Assembly: GCA_963712955.1 (NCBI GenBank)
Contig: CAVQKF010000004.1
Span: 1-64,000 of the forward strand
From: DATFVJ01 sp963712955
Lineage (GTDB): Bacteria > Actinomycetota > Actinomycetes > Streptosporangiales > Streptosporangiaceae
Direction of reading: 5' to 3'
Length of the DNA: 64,000 nucleotides
The translations under genes were made by a program, and so were the position numbers. The number at the start of each line of letters is the position of its first letter. The first letter of the stretch is position 1. Under the pieces are notes generated by a model. The model made no database searches. It was not told where the DNA came from and saw nothing but the letters and a program-made list of their open reading frames with translations. This document shows, piece after piece, positions 1 to 8,950 of this stretch.

Positions 1-905
1 CAGGCGTCGGTTCGCTACGTGACCATCGCCGACGGCGTCGTCGTCGCTGTCCTTCCGCACCATGACTCGATCCAGGAGGGACCCACGTCGGTGCTCCCGG
101 CCGCGCCGCCACGACCAAGGCCGCCCAGGCGGCCGCCGCGCTCGCGCTCCTGGCCGACCTCATGCCGCCGCTCGCCGACGAGGACCAGGTGACCGCGCCG
201 GGCGAACCCGCTCATCGAACTCAACGAACGTGCCCAGGTCGGTGCGATCACGGATCTGGGCTTCACCGTCACGGCCGTCGGCCCGCCGCACGATCCGGTC
301 TTCACCTGCTCGGCCGCCTGCCGCCACGCCGACGGTGAGATCTCCGGGACGGGGCAGGGGCGCACCAAGGCAGCGGCCCGGGCCGCCGCGGCGGAAGCCC
401 TGCTCGCCGAGCTGGCCGGACCTGCCGAACCGGCTCCGCCGTCGCACGTTCAGGCTGTCTCCCGCTACGCCACCAGTCCGGCCGGCGTCGCCGACCGTCT
501 CATCCAGGCCGGCTGTGCTATCGGGTACGCCAGGGGACAGTTCCATCTCGGCTTCCCGACGGCTGGCCGCTGCCCGGGAACTGCCGGATCTCCCGGTGCG
601 GCGGCGCACCTGCTGCCGGTACTGGCGCGCGTCCGGAGTCAGGACGCCCACCCGAGCGTCCGGGCCTCGGCGCACCTGGCCACGGCCGTCCTGGCCGCGG
701 TGGCCCGGCGTGATGTCTATCCCGCCGTGGACGCCGCCGGCTGCGACCGTGGCGCTGGTGCTGCCCGACGGCATTCTGGCCGGGGAAGACGGGGAAGACG
801 GCACGCTCGACGAAGCGGGTGCCCGGGAGTTCACCGACGTGGTCGCCGAGCACCTGCTGCGGACGCCGGGAGCGGCCCTCATCGCCGGGCCGGCCCCTCG
901 CCGGC
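1..905 (+). pseudogene. frame-broken 5' part of a dsRNA-binding-domain/SNF2 helicase gene
   Basis: Seen: the conceptual product reads well only when the frame is switched several times. Positions 108-195 (frame 3) read like the end of one dsRNA-binding motif (TTKAAQAAAALALLADL). Positions 205-420 (frame 1) read as a complete motif: NPLIELNERAQVGAI, then VGPPHDPVFTC, then GTGQGRTKAAARAAAAEALL. Frame 1 continues to about 735, frame 2 is the meaningful frame from about 746 to 890, and frame 3 from about 900 runs into the helicase. Family knowledge: the order P-LNE, GPxHxPxF, GxGxxKxxA and AAxxAL is diagnostic of the double-stranded-RNA-binding fold. Inference: this was the N-terminal part of one long protein, now broken by several indels (real decay or sequence errors). 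The gene may begin left of the window. Confidence 0.6.
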
Positions 906-2984
906 CGGCCCGCGCAGCTGCCCGGCGATGTCGCCGAGTGGGCTGACCGGTGCGCCGGGATTGCTGACCGCCGCCCCGGGCGTCCGCTCGTGATCAGGCT
1001 GCGCATCCAGGGTGAAGGGATTACCGGGGAGTTGCTACCGCGGGATCTCGGTTACCCGGAGCTGCGCATGGTGCGCCGTGCCCGGCGTGTCTGGCCACCG
1101 CTCGATGACCTCTCCGGCGGACCCGTCCGGCTGGCCGGAAGCGCCGTCGCCCCGCTCGCGGGGGACGCGGGCCGGGAACTGTCCAGCCTCGGCGTGCGCA
1201 TCGAGTGGCCGGAGAACGTGGCCCGCGGCCTGGTCGCCCGCCCGGTCCTCGTGCCGCGTGCCGCCGGAGCCGTATCCGCCCAGTCCACTGTCGCCGTCCG
1301 CTGGGGGTTGTGGCTCGACGACGCCGCGCTCACCGAGCAGGAGTCCGCGGCCGTCGCCCAGGCCGAGGGACTCATCCGGATGCGCGGTCAGTGGGTGGTC
1401 ATCGACCCGGCATCCCGGGATCGGGCCCGCGACCCGGGCCTGCCCGCCATCACTGGTTCCCAGGCCGTCAGCGCCGCCCTTACCGGGGTGATCCAGATCG
1501 GCGCGGAAACCTTCGACTGCGCGGCCACGGGACGCCTCGCCGGGCTCCTCGCCCGCTCGCGCGAGCCGGACCAGGGCGAGCCGGACGAGCCGGTCACCAT
1601 GTCCGGGCTGAAGGCCTCGCTGCGCGACTACCAGCGGCGAGCCGTGGCGTGGCTGGCCGGCATCACCGGGCTCGGTTTCGGCGCGGTCCTCGCCGACGAC
1701 ATGGGCCTGGGGAAGACGCTCACGATCATCGCGTTCCACCTGCACCGGTCGGCGGGTCCCACGATCGTAGTGTGCCCGGCGTCCCTGCTCACCAACTGGG
1801 AACGGGAGATCGCCAGGTTCGCGCCCGGCGTCCCGGTCCGGCGCCACCACGGCGCCGCCCGCGACCTGAACGGCCTCCCGGCCGACGGCATCGTTCTCAC
1901 CAGCTACGGAACACTCTTGCGCGACGTGGACGAGTTCCGCGGGATCTCCTTCGACCTGGTCGTGGCCGACGAGGCGCAGAACATCAAGAACCCGCGCAGC
2001 ATGCAGTCCGCGGCCGTCCGCTACCTGGACGCGGGGCTGCGGATCGCGGTCACCGGCACGCCGGTCGAGAACGGCCCTACTGATCTGTGGGCCGTCCTGG
2101 ACTGGACCAACCCGGGCCTGTTCGGGACCGCGAAGGCGTTCCGGGCGGCGCCGGACCTGAACCGCCTCGTCGGCCCCTTTCTGCTGCGGCGCCGGAAGAC
2201 CGACGCGGCCATCGCCGCCGAGCTCCCAGAGAAGATCGTCAGCGACCATCTCGTCGAGCTGACCCCCGAGCAGAGGGCCCTGTACACCGCGGTCACCCGT
2301 GACACCTTCGGCAAGATTCGCGCGAGCGGCGGCATCCAGCGTCGCGGCCTCATCCTGCGTATGCTGCAGGCGCTCCGCCAGGTCTGCAACTCTCCGGCTC
2401 ACTACCTGCGTGAGCGCCCCGACGGCTGGGACGCCGACGCCGAGGCAGCTCGCTCGGGCAAGCTCGCTTGTCTCGACGACCTGCTCGCCGCTATAACAGA
2501 ACGGCGTGAGGCGGCTCTCATCTTCACCAGCTACGTGTCCATGGCGCATCTCCTGGCTGGTCACCTTCGCGCCCGGGGCACGTCCGCCGACATCGTGCAC
2601 GGCGGGATCCCGGCCGCCAGGCGCCAGGCGATCGTGGACCGGTTCCAGTCCGGCGCGGGCGAGTGCCTCATCCTGTCCGTCCGTGCGGCCGGTGTCGGCC
2701 TCAACCTGACCCGCGCCGGGCACGTGATCCACTTCGACCGGCACTGGAACCCCGCCGTGGAAGACCAGGCCACCGACCGCGCCCACCGCATCGGGCGCCG
2801 CGGCACCGTCCATGTGCACCACCTCATCGCCGAGGACACCGTCGAGGATCACATCGGCGAGCTGGTGCGCCACAAGCGCGCGCTCGCCGACCGCCTGCTC
2901 ACCGGAGACGAGATGTCGCTGACCGAGCTCACCGATGAAGAACTCGGCCAACTGGTCAGGCTCGGTGCGGGGGCGACGTCGTGA
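819..2984 (+). CDS. SNF2-family DEAD/DEAH-like helicase (ATPase part)
   Basis: Superfamily-2 DNA-dependent ATPase of the SNF2/HepA type, expected in the cytoplasm on nucleic acid. An SNF2-associated region (about 905-1,560) precedes the motor. Motif I is DDMGLGKT (about 1,694-1,717), motif II is DEAQ (about 1,968), motif III is VTGTPVEN, and motifs V-VI are VGLNLTRAGHV followed by DQATDRAHRIGR. The first roughly 28 codons of the open frame are not family-like, and homology resumes near 900, so the true N-terminus lies in the broken upstream segment. GTG 990 is a possible shortened start. The stop overlaps the next start by 4 bases (GTGA), implying translational coupling. The fusion with dsRNA-binding motifs is inferred from continuity of the sequence, not from an intact frame. 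Confidence 0.85.
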   Translation: MPGSSPTWSPSTCCGRRERPSSPGRPLAGRPAQLPGDVAEWADRCAGIADRRPGRPLVIRLRIQGEGITGELLPRDLGYPELRMVRRARRVWPPLDDLSGGPVRLAGSAVAPLAGDAGRELSSLGVRIEWPENVARGLVARPVLVPRAAGAVSAQSTVAVRWGLWLDDAALTEQESAAVAQAEGLIRMRGQWVVIDPASRDRARDPGLPAITGSQAVSAALTGVIQIGAETFDCAATGRLAGLLARSREPDQGEPDEPVTMSGLKASLRDYQRRAVAWLAGITGLGFGAVLADDMGLGKTLTIIAFHLHRSAGPTIVVCPASLLTNWEREIARFAPGVPVRRHHGAARDLNGLPADGIVLTSYGTLLRDVDEFRGISFDLVVADEAQNIKNPRSMQSAAVRYLDAGLRIAVTGTPVENGPTDLWAVLDWTNPGLFGTAKAFRAAPDLNRLVGPFLLRRRKTDAAIAAELPEKIVSDHLVELTPEQRALYTAVTRDTFGKIRASGGIQRRGLILRMLQALRQVCNSPAHYLRERPDGWDADAEAARSGKLACLDDLLAAITERREAALIFTSYVSMAHLLAGHLRARGTSADIVHGGIPAARRQAIVDRFQSGAGECLILSVRAAGVGLNLTRAGHVIHFDRHWNPAVEDQATDRAHRIGRRGTVHVHHLIAEDTVEDHIGELVRHKRALADRLLTGDEMSLTELTDEELGQLVRLGAGATS

Positions 2985-3526
2985 CCGGCCCTGAATGGCT
3001 CGCCGAACGTGGGCCTGCGCCGCTGCCGGATCCTGACACGCTGGAGCTGATCGTCGGCGACGCGGCCCGCCGGGCGGCCGTCGTCGGCGGCGGAGAACCG
3101 GATCCGCGAGACGACGATCCGCTGGTTGATGCCATCCGACTGCTCGCTCAGGCACCCACCCCGGAAAGGTACCACGCGATCTCCCGGAACTCGGGCCTAG
3201 CCGAGGCCGACATCAGGCGGCTCCTGCTCGCGTTCCGGCACGGCGGCACGGCCGGAGTGCACGCTGCTATTGGCGCCACTCCGCTCGCCGACGAGCGCGT
3301 GGAGGAAGCTGCCCGGCGGGTCACCCGCCACGTAGTGGCAGCGGAACTCGCTGCCGCCGCCGGGATCCTGACTGACACGGTAAGGGGAGTCCAGATCCGC
3401 CACGGTCCCGACGGGCGCTGGTACCCGTTTACACGTTCCGGGCAGCGCTGGTGGCCCGCCCCAGGCGCGTCACCTCGGGCGGACGCGGCATTCGTCGCCG
3501 CGACGCGGGCCAGGAGAGCTCGCTGA
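2981..3526 (+). CDS. conserved-looking protein coupled to the SNF2 helicase
   Basis: I do not recognise the 181-residue product. It starts with GTG inside the helicase stop (GTGA overlap), so the two are probably made together. It looks soluble, with no signal peptide or membrane segment. The N-terminal half is acidic (DPDTLELIVGDAARRAAVV, then DPRDDDPLVDAIRLL). The middle looks helical and could form an HTH-like fold (ISRNSGLAEADIRRLLLAFR). The C-terminus is basic and aromatic (DGRWYPFTRSGQRWWPAP). The coupling suggests a partner of the helicase. A nucleic-acid-binding adaptor is possible but unproven. Confidence 0.6.
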   Translation: MTGPEWLAERGPAPLPDPDTLELIVGDAARRAAVVGGGEPDPRDDDPLVDAIRLLAQAPTPERYHAISRNSGLAEADIRRLLLAFRHGGTAGVHAAIGATPLADERVEEAARRVTRHVVAAELAAAAGILTDTVRGVQIRHGPDGRWYPFTRSGQRWWPAPGASPRADAAFVAATRARRAR

Positions 3527-3994
3527 GCACTACGATCGGATCGCGCCGCCGTTCGGAGTAATGGCGCTGCGTGTCATCAAGAGTCGTCCTGCGGTCCGGA
3601 GCAGCCGGTGACGAGCGTTCCCGGAGAAGGCAAAGGCGCGCTGCCGTGTTGACCCGCACGTGTTCCTGCTGGACATCGACGCCTGCGTGACCGTCACCCC
3701 GGCGGGATGCGGCTGTCTTTGATTCGCTGGATCAGGCGGTCACCGCCTGGCGGGAAGGCAAGGGTGACACCGCCCGTACCGCCCTCCCTGAACCGGTGAC
3801 GGACTACTCGCAGCTCGGCTTCCTGGTGCGCTCCGCCACCTCGCCGAACGGGCCATTACGCGAGGAGTTATTTGGGCGAACGGGCCGTGCTGGCGAGGCC
3901 TTGCTACATCCCTGGAACGCGGCGTTCCAGCCCGATGAGACTCGCAGGATGATTTGTTGTCATCAAGGCATCAAGAACATTATGATTAGATGCC
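3527..3994. other. no intact gene; possible coding remnants
   Basis: No convincing full-length gene. A short + strand stretch around 3,735-3,890 reads like protein (QAVTAWREGKGDTARTAL, then DYSQLGFLVRSATSPNG) but has no recognisable family and no good start. A second scrap near 3,659-3,700 reads VFLLDIDACVTVTP. These look like debris between the helicase pair and the toxin-antitoxin pair. Confidence 0.35.
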
Positions 3995-4245
3995 ATGAGG
4001 ACTACGGTCACCCTTGATGACGACCTAGCCATCCGGCTGGAAAGGCACCGGACCCAGCATGGCAAGAGCTTCAAGCAAGCGCTCAACGAAGCCGTCCGCG
4101 TGGGCCTTGCCAAACTCGAAGAACGCGCCGATGCTGCGCCGGAGGTGAGCCAGACTCGCCCGCTACCGCTGGGAGGCGTCTTGCGGGCAGCATCGATAAC
4201 GTCGGCGAGGTACTCGCCATCGCCGAGGGCGAGGATTATCGCTGA
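3995..4245 (+). pseudogene. vapB: VapB-type antitoxin with a frameshift near its C-terminus
   Basis: The N-terminal 45 residues read as a ribbon-helix-helix antitoxin (MRTTVTLDDDLAIRLERHR, then KSFKQALNEAVRVGL). After PLPLGG (about 4,170) the reading frame stops making family sense. The family-like tail GSIDNVGEVLAIAEGEDYR, ending TGA at 4,243-4,245, is in another frame. That TGA directly abuts the toxin ATG, exactly as expected for vapBC. So a single small indel near 4,170-4,190 separates an RHH head from its toxin-binding tail. In the frame as given, translation would run on past 4,400 inside vapC. Either the antitoxin is damaged or the base call is wrong. Confidence 0.7.
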
Positions 4246-4689
4246 ATGTACCTGGTCGATGCCAATATCCTCGTCTACTCTACCGACGAGGACTCCGAGG
4301 ACCACGCGGTCGCACGGGACTGGCTTGATGAGCGGACTGCCGGAGCGCCCAGGTCCGTCGGCTTGCCCTGGCCCAGCTTGCTCGCCTTTTTCCGGCTTGT
4401 GACCAACCCGCGCATATACTCACCTCCCGCGACGGCAGCGGATGCCTGGCAGCGTATTAAGGACTGGCTGTCCCGGCCAGCCGCCTGGATCCCCGTACCG
4501 GGATCGCGGCATCAGCAGGTGCTCAGCGGGATCGTCCGGGAATGCCGCCCGGCCGGGAACCTCGTGCCGGATGCGCATCTGGCCGCGCTCGCCCTTGAGC
4601 ACGGCCTCACCGTCGTCTCCACGGATACGGATTTCGCCAAGTTCCCCGGCGTCGCATGGCTCAACCCCGTCTCAGCCACGGCCTTATGA
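4246..4689 (+). CDS. vapC: VapC-type PIN-domain ribonuclease toxin
   Basis: 147-residue PIN-domain protein of normal VapC length. Visible features are the first acidic residue in YLVDANILVYS, the helix AFFRLVTNPRIYSPPAT typical of actinobacterial VapCs, and the second acidic cluster LVPDAHLAALALEHGL followed by VVSTDTDFAKFPGVAWLNP. VapC toxins cleave tRNA or rRNA with a metal ion held by these acidic residues. ATG 4,246 follows the antitoxin TGA without a gap, so the pair forms an operon. The toxin frame is intact while the antitoxin frame is not, which is unusual for a functional pair. Confidence 0.85.
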   Translation: MYLVDANILVYSTDEDSEDHAVARDWLDERTAGAPRSVGLPWPSLLAFFRLVTNPRIYSPPATAADAWQRIKDWLSRPAAWIPVPGSRHQQVLSGIVRECRPAGNLVPDAHLAALALEHGLTVVSTDTDFAKFPGVAWLNPVSATAL

Positions 4690-5416
4690 CCACTTCGCCG
4701 ACCTGCCATGCTGACTCGTGGCCCGGGCACGCAACACACAAGCAACACAAGTCCGGGTCCGGAAGGCGTCCAACACACGGGTAACACGGACGTTTCCGCC
4801 GCGACGGCGATCCACTGGTGGTTCTCATTACTTGCTGTCCGTCCCTGGCCCGTTCCCACGACGGACTCTCGAAGGACTCCGCCATGTCGATCAACAGGCT
4901 GACCTCGTCGGTGGCCACACGGCGGGTGGCAAGCGCGTACTCGTCGCCAAGCTCGCGCCGAATTCTAGTGACCGACCGCCGCAGTTCCGCAGGGCTCAGG
5001 CCAAGCTCACCGAAGCCGTCGAGCATGTGCGCTTCAACGACGGCGACGAAGAGCGCGTCAGCGAAGTGGGCGAGCTCGATGTCCGGCCAGCCCGGCCCAT
5101 CGAGCCGCGGCGTCACCAGCCAGGCCGCGAGTTGCTTCGGGTCCGGAGGAGCGGCTCGGCAGGCGCGTGCGTACAGGGCTGTCAGCATCCGCAGGTCATC
5201 GCCGATGATGCCCGAGGAATCGTCCATATGCGGCATGGCGGCGGTGACCCGCTCCACCGCGCGCCGCGCCAGCGGCACGGCGTCCGCGGCTCCGCCGGAC
5301 TCGATCATGTCCGCGATCGCGCCCGCGACCTGCCGCGCACGCTCGGAATACTCGCTCCGGCCACGGTGCGGATGCTGCCGCCGGTCTCGCCGCAACCCAT
5401 CGATCAACCGCGTCAC
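4661..5416 (-). pseudogene. chimeric remnant: SWIM/DUF6880-like C-terminal region joined to a DUF433-like antitoxin piece
   Basis: The reading frame has two unrelated halves. The first part (PHRGRSEYSERARQVAGAI, then MDDSSGIIGDDLRMLTALY, then PPDPKQLAAWLV and LDGPGWPDIEL) resembles the middle and end of large actinobacterial SWIM-zinc-finger/DUF6880-type proteins, without the zinc-finger part. From FADAL onward (VVEAHMLDGFGELGLSPAEL, then IRRELGDEYALATRRVATD) it resembles the N-terminal half of DUF433-type antitoxins. The last 60 residues look non-homologous and overlap the 3' end of vapC on the other strand. Inference: an illegitimate join of two truncated genes. The family names come from memory of the sequence patterns and should be searched. 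Confidence 0.45.
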
Positions 5417-5511
5417 TTCGCCACCCGCGCATCAGTCACGTACCCATCCAAACCCGCAGATGAAAATGGCTTTAGCTCTGAGCGGGTCGTGGCGCCTCCC
5501 CTGCCCTAGGG

Positions 5512-6768
5512 TTGGTCTCATGCTGGAGGCCGCCGCCGGGAAAGGCAGAACTCACCAGTCAGATTCGCTCATTCCTGGCATGGGTCGGTCCGGGACGCAA
5601 GCTCACCCAGACCGGGCGTATCGGCCTGGCGGACGCCCGTCATCTCGTGGAGCTGCTCGGTACCGGCGACACGATCGACCCGGAAATCGGCGGCCAGGTC
5701 TTCAAGACAAAATCCAGCGAGGATCTCGCTCATCTCAACCGGATCGTGGAGTGGGCGAAGGCCGCGCGCCTGGTACGGGTCAGCGGCACCAAGCTGATGC
5801 CAGTCAAGAAGAACGCCGCGCTCGCGGACAGACCGCTCGACCTGGTCCTGGCCCTGCTGGAGGCCTATCCCCGGCTCGGCAAGCCGCTGTTCCCACGGAA
5901 CACCTGGCGCCAGTCCCTGGTCGGCGACGAGTTCACCGACATCAGCCAGGAGCTGACCACCAGGCTGCTCCGCAGCGCTGGGCCTTGCCCGCTCGACGAG
6001 CTCAGCGACACCGCCTACAACGCGATCGAGGCCCGGTACATGCTGACGGACCTCACCGCGCTCCAACGCGACTCGCTGCGGCGCACCATCGCAGGTGACG
6101 TCACGATCGCGATGGCCGCTCTCCACGTTCTCGGTGTCGTGGTACTCGACCGCGAGGCCGATTCCGCCGAACTCACCGATATTGGCCGGTATGCGGTCCG
6201 CCGTGTCCGCGGCATGGCACAGCCAGGCGATCCAGTACTCCAGATGCGGATTACGCTCGCCGACGTGGACGGCCCGCCGGTGTGGCGGCAGGTGGTGATG
6301 CCCGCTGGCTACACCCTCGACCGGGTACATGGCGTCATCCAGGCCGCGATGGGGTGGCAGGACTCTCACCTGCATATGTTCAGGATCGCCGGCCGGGAAT
6401 ACGGCCCCGCGTATCTACACGATGAGCTCGAGACGCTCGACGAGAAGCAGTTCCGGATCGGTGACCTGGTGAAGACCGGGGACCCGGTCGGTTACGAGTA
6501 CGACTTCGGCGACGGCTGGGAACACGAGCTTGTCGTCGAGGCTGGCGCCGCCGCAGACGCGGCCAGGGTGTACCCGACGTGCACCGGCGGCGAGGGCGCG
6601 TGCCCGCCCGAGGACTGCGGTGGCCCTGGCGGATTCGCCGACCTCAAGGAGCTGCTCGCCGGGCCGCCGAGCGCGGAACGCGACGAGATGCGCGCATGGG
6701 CCGGTGAAGAATACGACCCCGCGCACTTCGACCTGGCTGCTGCCAACGCGGCGGCGGGATCAGTCTGA
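5512..6768 (+). CDS. plasmid pRiA4b ORF-3 family protein
   Basis: The C-terminal half carries the pRiA4b ORF-3 signature: MRITLADVDGPPVWRQVVMP, LDRVHGVIQAAMGWQDSHLH, DFGDGWEHELVVE and ACPPEDCGGPGGFADLKELL, with conserved Cys pairs. The N-terminal 240 residues are a helical extension common in actinobacterial members. Molecular function is unknown; members are frequent on plasmids and in accessory islands. TTG 5,512 is the only start in this frame and has no clear ribosome site. ATG 5,520 in another frame reads MLEAAAGK and could be the original start if one base has been gained or lost near 5,545. The N-terminus is therefore uncertain. The 3' end overlaps the convergent gene by 9 bases. Confidence 0.8.
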   Translation: MVSCWRPPPGKAELTSQIRSFLAWVGPGRKLTQTGRIGLADARHLVELLGTGDTIDPEIGGQVFKTKSSEDLAHLNRIVEWAKAARLVRVSGTKLMPVKKNAALADRPLDLVLALLEAYPRLGKPLFPRNTWRQSLVGDEFTDISQELTTRLLRSAGPCPLDELSDTAYNAIEARYMLTDLTALQRDSLRRTIAGDVTIAMAALHVLGVVVLDREADSAELTDIGRYAVRRVRGMAQPGDPVLQMRITLADVDGPPVWRQVVMPAGYTLDRVHGVIQAAMGWQDSHLHMFRIAGREYGPAYLHDELETLDEKQFRIGDLVKTGDPVGYEYDFGDGWEHELVVEAGAAADAARVYPTCTGGEGACPPEDCGGPGGFADLKELLAGPPSAERDEMRAWAGEEYDPAHFDLAAANAAAGSV

Positions 6769-7587
6769 GGAGACTTGCCCGCCCTGAAACGCCTGCGCGA
6801 GCTGGGCCTGGACCGCCGCACGTTCGGCACGCATTTCCCTGGCGCGCGGGGGTAGGTCCGCGCCGACTTCCTCCGCGAACTCGGCAAACTCCTGCCTCCC
6901 CGGCAACCTCTCCAGGCACGTCCCGATCAGTGTGCGCGCCGCATCGATATCTCCGCGTCGCCGCGCGGCCCGCGCCCGCATGAAATCAGCGTCCGAGCCC
7001 TCGAACGCCGGATGGTTCGCCAGCCGCTCAGCGCGTTCCTCATCGATGTGGCCGGACAGCACCTCGTTCCAGCGCGCGAGGTTCCTCGTCCGCTCGCTCC
7101 GTTTCCACTCTGGGCTAGAGGAGCTCATCGCCCTGCCCGCCCGGCGGCCCGTCAGCGGTCGTTCCACGGCCGCGATCCGGTCCAGCTCGGCAAGCTACGC
7201 GTCAGCGAACCCAGTCCACATGTCAGGCGTGGCCAGCATCGGCGCGAGCACGTCAGCCAGCGCGATCTCCCGCTCGGCGACCTTGCCGGCTCCCGTGCCG
7301 TTACTCCAGCCGCACGCTGACTCCCACCGGATCAGCTGCGGTGTGGCGTGTTCGGCGAAGCGGGCGAAGCCGTGCTCCGCGAGTACCGTCGCCCACAGCG
7401 CCGAGACAGCATGGGAAAGCACGAACCTCGCCGCCTCCAGCGGATCCTCGGACCGGAAACTGCCCTCGGCATGCCGGGCGAGGTCGATCATCAGCTCCAT
7501 GGCCCGCTCGCCCGGGGCGGTGTCCTCAGCGTGCAGCGCCAGCTGAGCATCCGTCGCGAGCTGCCGGAACGTCACCCGCCATTTCAT
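6760..7587 (-). pseudogene. hypothetical protein interrupted by one in-frame TAG
   Basis: The minus strand reads MKWRVTFRQLATDAQLALH at 7,587 down to TPDMWTGFADA, then TAG (7,195-7,197). It continues in the same frame as LAELDRIAAVERPLTGRRAG to the stop at 6,760. Both halves look like good coding sequence: acidic/basic alternation and high third-position GC, with no stop for 43 codons before the next ATG. A single change at that codon (for example TGG to TAG) would explain the split. I do not recognise the family. The C-terminal half looks helical (RARAARRRGDIDAARTLIG), TPR-like. Alternatives are two separate proteins, or readthrough. Confidence 0.6.
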
Positions 7588-8015
7588 CCGCTCGGTGCGC
7601 GAGACCCGGCGGTCACCGGCGATGTACGCACCCGACCGGTGCCGGCGTTTCCGCGAAGATACGGTACAGAATGCAGCGCACGACTACAGATTGGCGCGAA
7701 CGTCCAGGGAACCGACGCAGCCACCAGCAGAGCACATGGCGGCGGCTACGGACGCGGCCTGTCTCTAAGGGTACCGAGCGTGTGCGTCCTAGGTGACCGG
7801 CGATGTACGGGCCATGCCAGCAGGCACTTCGTCCGCCAACGGGCGGCTGTCACTGCGTTGTCATCGTCTCTGGCAGCGGCGAGCTGCCCGGCCCAGGTCG
7901 CGGTCGGCTGCTACGACGAAGACGAGGACGGACCGGATCTCAGGCCAGCCGATAAGCCTCCTGCGCAAGCCATTCCAGTAAACCAAGCCAGCCGCCGTGA
8001 CGATGAGCCGGTTAG
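7588..8015. other. intergenic stretch without recognisable gene
   Basis: Nothing supportable was seen on either strand. The open frames crossing it have no homology-like pattern. It separates the split hypothetical gene from msrA. Confidence 0.5.
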
Positions 8016-8531
8016 TTAGGCCGCGGTCTCGCGGTGTGGCAGCTTCCAGCCCGGCCGCGGGAAGTGGCAGGTGTAGTCGTCTGGGTAGCGCTGGAGGTAG
8101 TCCTGGTCTTCGGCCTCGGCCTCCCAGAAGGGGCCGGCCTCGCTGATCTCGGTAACGACCTTGCCGGGCCAGAGGCCGGAGGCCTCGACGTCGGCGATCG
8201 TGTCCTCGGCGACCTGGCGCTGCTCGTCGGTCGTGTAGAAGATATCGGAACGGTAGTCGGAGCCGGTGTACTTGCCCTGACGGTCCTTGGTCGTCGGGTC
8301 GTGGATCTGGAAAAAGAACTCGAGGATGTCCCGGTAGGAGGTCCGCTCGGGATCGAAGACGATCTCGACGGCCTCGGCGTGGCCGGGATGGCTGCCATCG
8401 GTCGGGCTCTCGTTCTCGCCGCCGGTGTAGCCGACGCGGGTGGAGATCACCCCGTCGCGGTGGCGAAGCAGCTCCTGCATTCCCCAGAAACAGCCCCCGG
8501 CGAGGATCGCGGTCTCGGTGTTGTCCGTCAT
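8016..8531 (-). CDS. msrA: peptide-methionine (S)-S-oxide reductase
   Basis: Reduces methionine-S-sulfoxide in proteins or as free amino acid, a cytoplasmic repair enzyme for oxidised methionine. The catalytic motif GCFWG is at residues 13-17, followed by the family blocks VGYTGG, HAEAVEIVFDP, FFQIHDPTTKDRQG and YRSDIFYTTDEQ. The product is 171 residues, the usual MsrA length. ATG 8,531 is preceded by AAGGGG. The gene is intact, in contrast to the decayed genes on both sides. Only the N-terminal catalytic Cys and downstream residues are judged here; no MsrB domain is fused. Confidence 0.97.
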   Translation of the reverse strand: MTDNTETAILAGGCFWGMQELLRHRDGVISTRVGYTGGENESPTDGSHPGHAEAVEIVFDPERTSYRDILEFFFQIHDPTTKDRQGKYTGSDYRSDIFYTTDEQRQVAEDTIADVEASGLWPGKVVTEISEAGPFWEAEAEDQDYLQRYPDDYTCHFPRPGWKLPHRETAA

Positions 8532-8616
8532 GGCGCCCCTTCCCCGACGTTCGCTTCCAGCTTAGTCTCGGGGACGTCGCCGAAGTTACTTAGCCTGCAT
8601 CTTTCGTGATCTTGGT

Positions 8617-8945
8617 TTGGCGGCCTGTGGCGGGATCACGGTGGTGGATGTCAAGGCACCATCGCGGATGACAGATCCTGCGGTCCGGGCGCAGTTTGCA
8701 TGGACCGAGCAGGTCTGCGCCGGGCGAAACTGGGCATTCGAGGCGTGGTCGGGAGCGGACCGCAACTGCTGGCCAACGTCCGGTTTCTGGCTGGCCACAG
8801 TCGCGCGGCGTTCATCGCGGCCGACCTGGTCCCGGCCGTGCTCGATGCTGCGGCCGGGGCGCGGCTGTCACGTGCAGCCATGCGGCCGGGACCGGGTCGA
8901 GGCCCGGCAGTCCGGCCAGGCGTGCCTGGCATGCCGCAGCCATGT
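8617..8945 (+). pseudogene. degraded TnsA-like transposase endonuclease fragment
   Basis: In one frame (8,617-8,750) the sequence reads GGITVVDVKAPSRMTDPAV, then AQFAWTEQVCAGRNWAFEAW. The continuation LLANVRFLAGHSRAAFIAAD and LVPAVLDAAAGARLS is one frame over. Family knowledge: actinobacterial TnsA-like heteromeric transposase subunits contain a core of the form VVDVK...R...FxWT...GW.YEVWSG followed by LLANVRFLAGYRR. Here the DVK motif of the restriction-endonuclease-like site is retained, but the gene is frame-shifted and truncated. No TnsB-like transposase or attachment ends were found nearby. The identification is by pattern only. Confidence 0.45.
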
Positions 8946-8950
8946 CCTAA

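Noticed and set aside
1035..3155. Long minus-strand open frame opposite the SNF2 gene
   Set aside because: It has no family-like motifs, and the plus strand shows complete SNF2 motifs; long antisense frames are expected in high-GC DNA.
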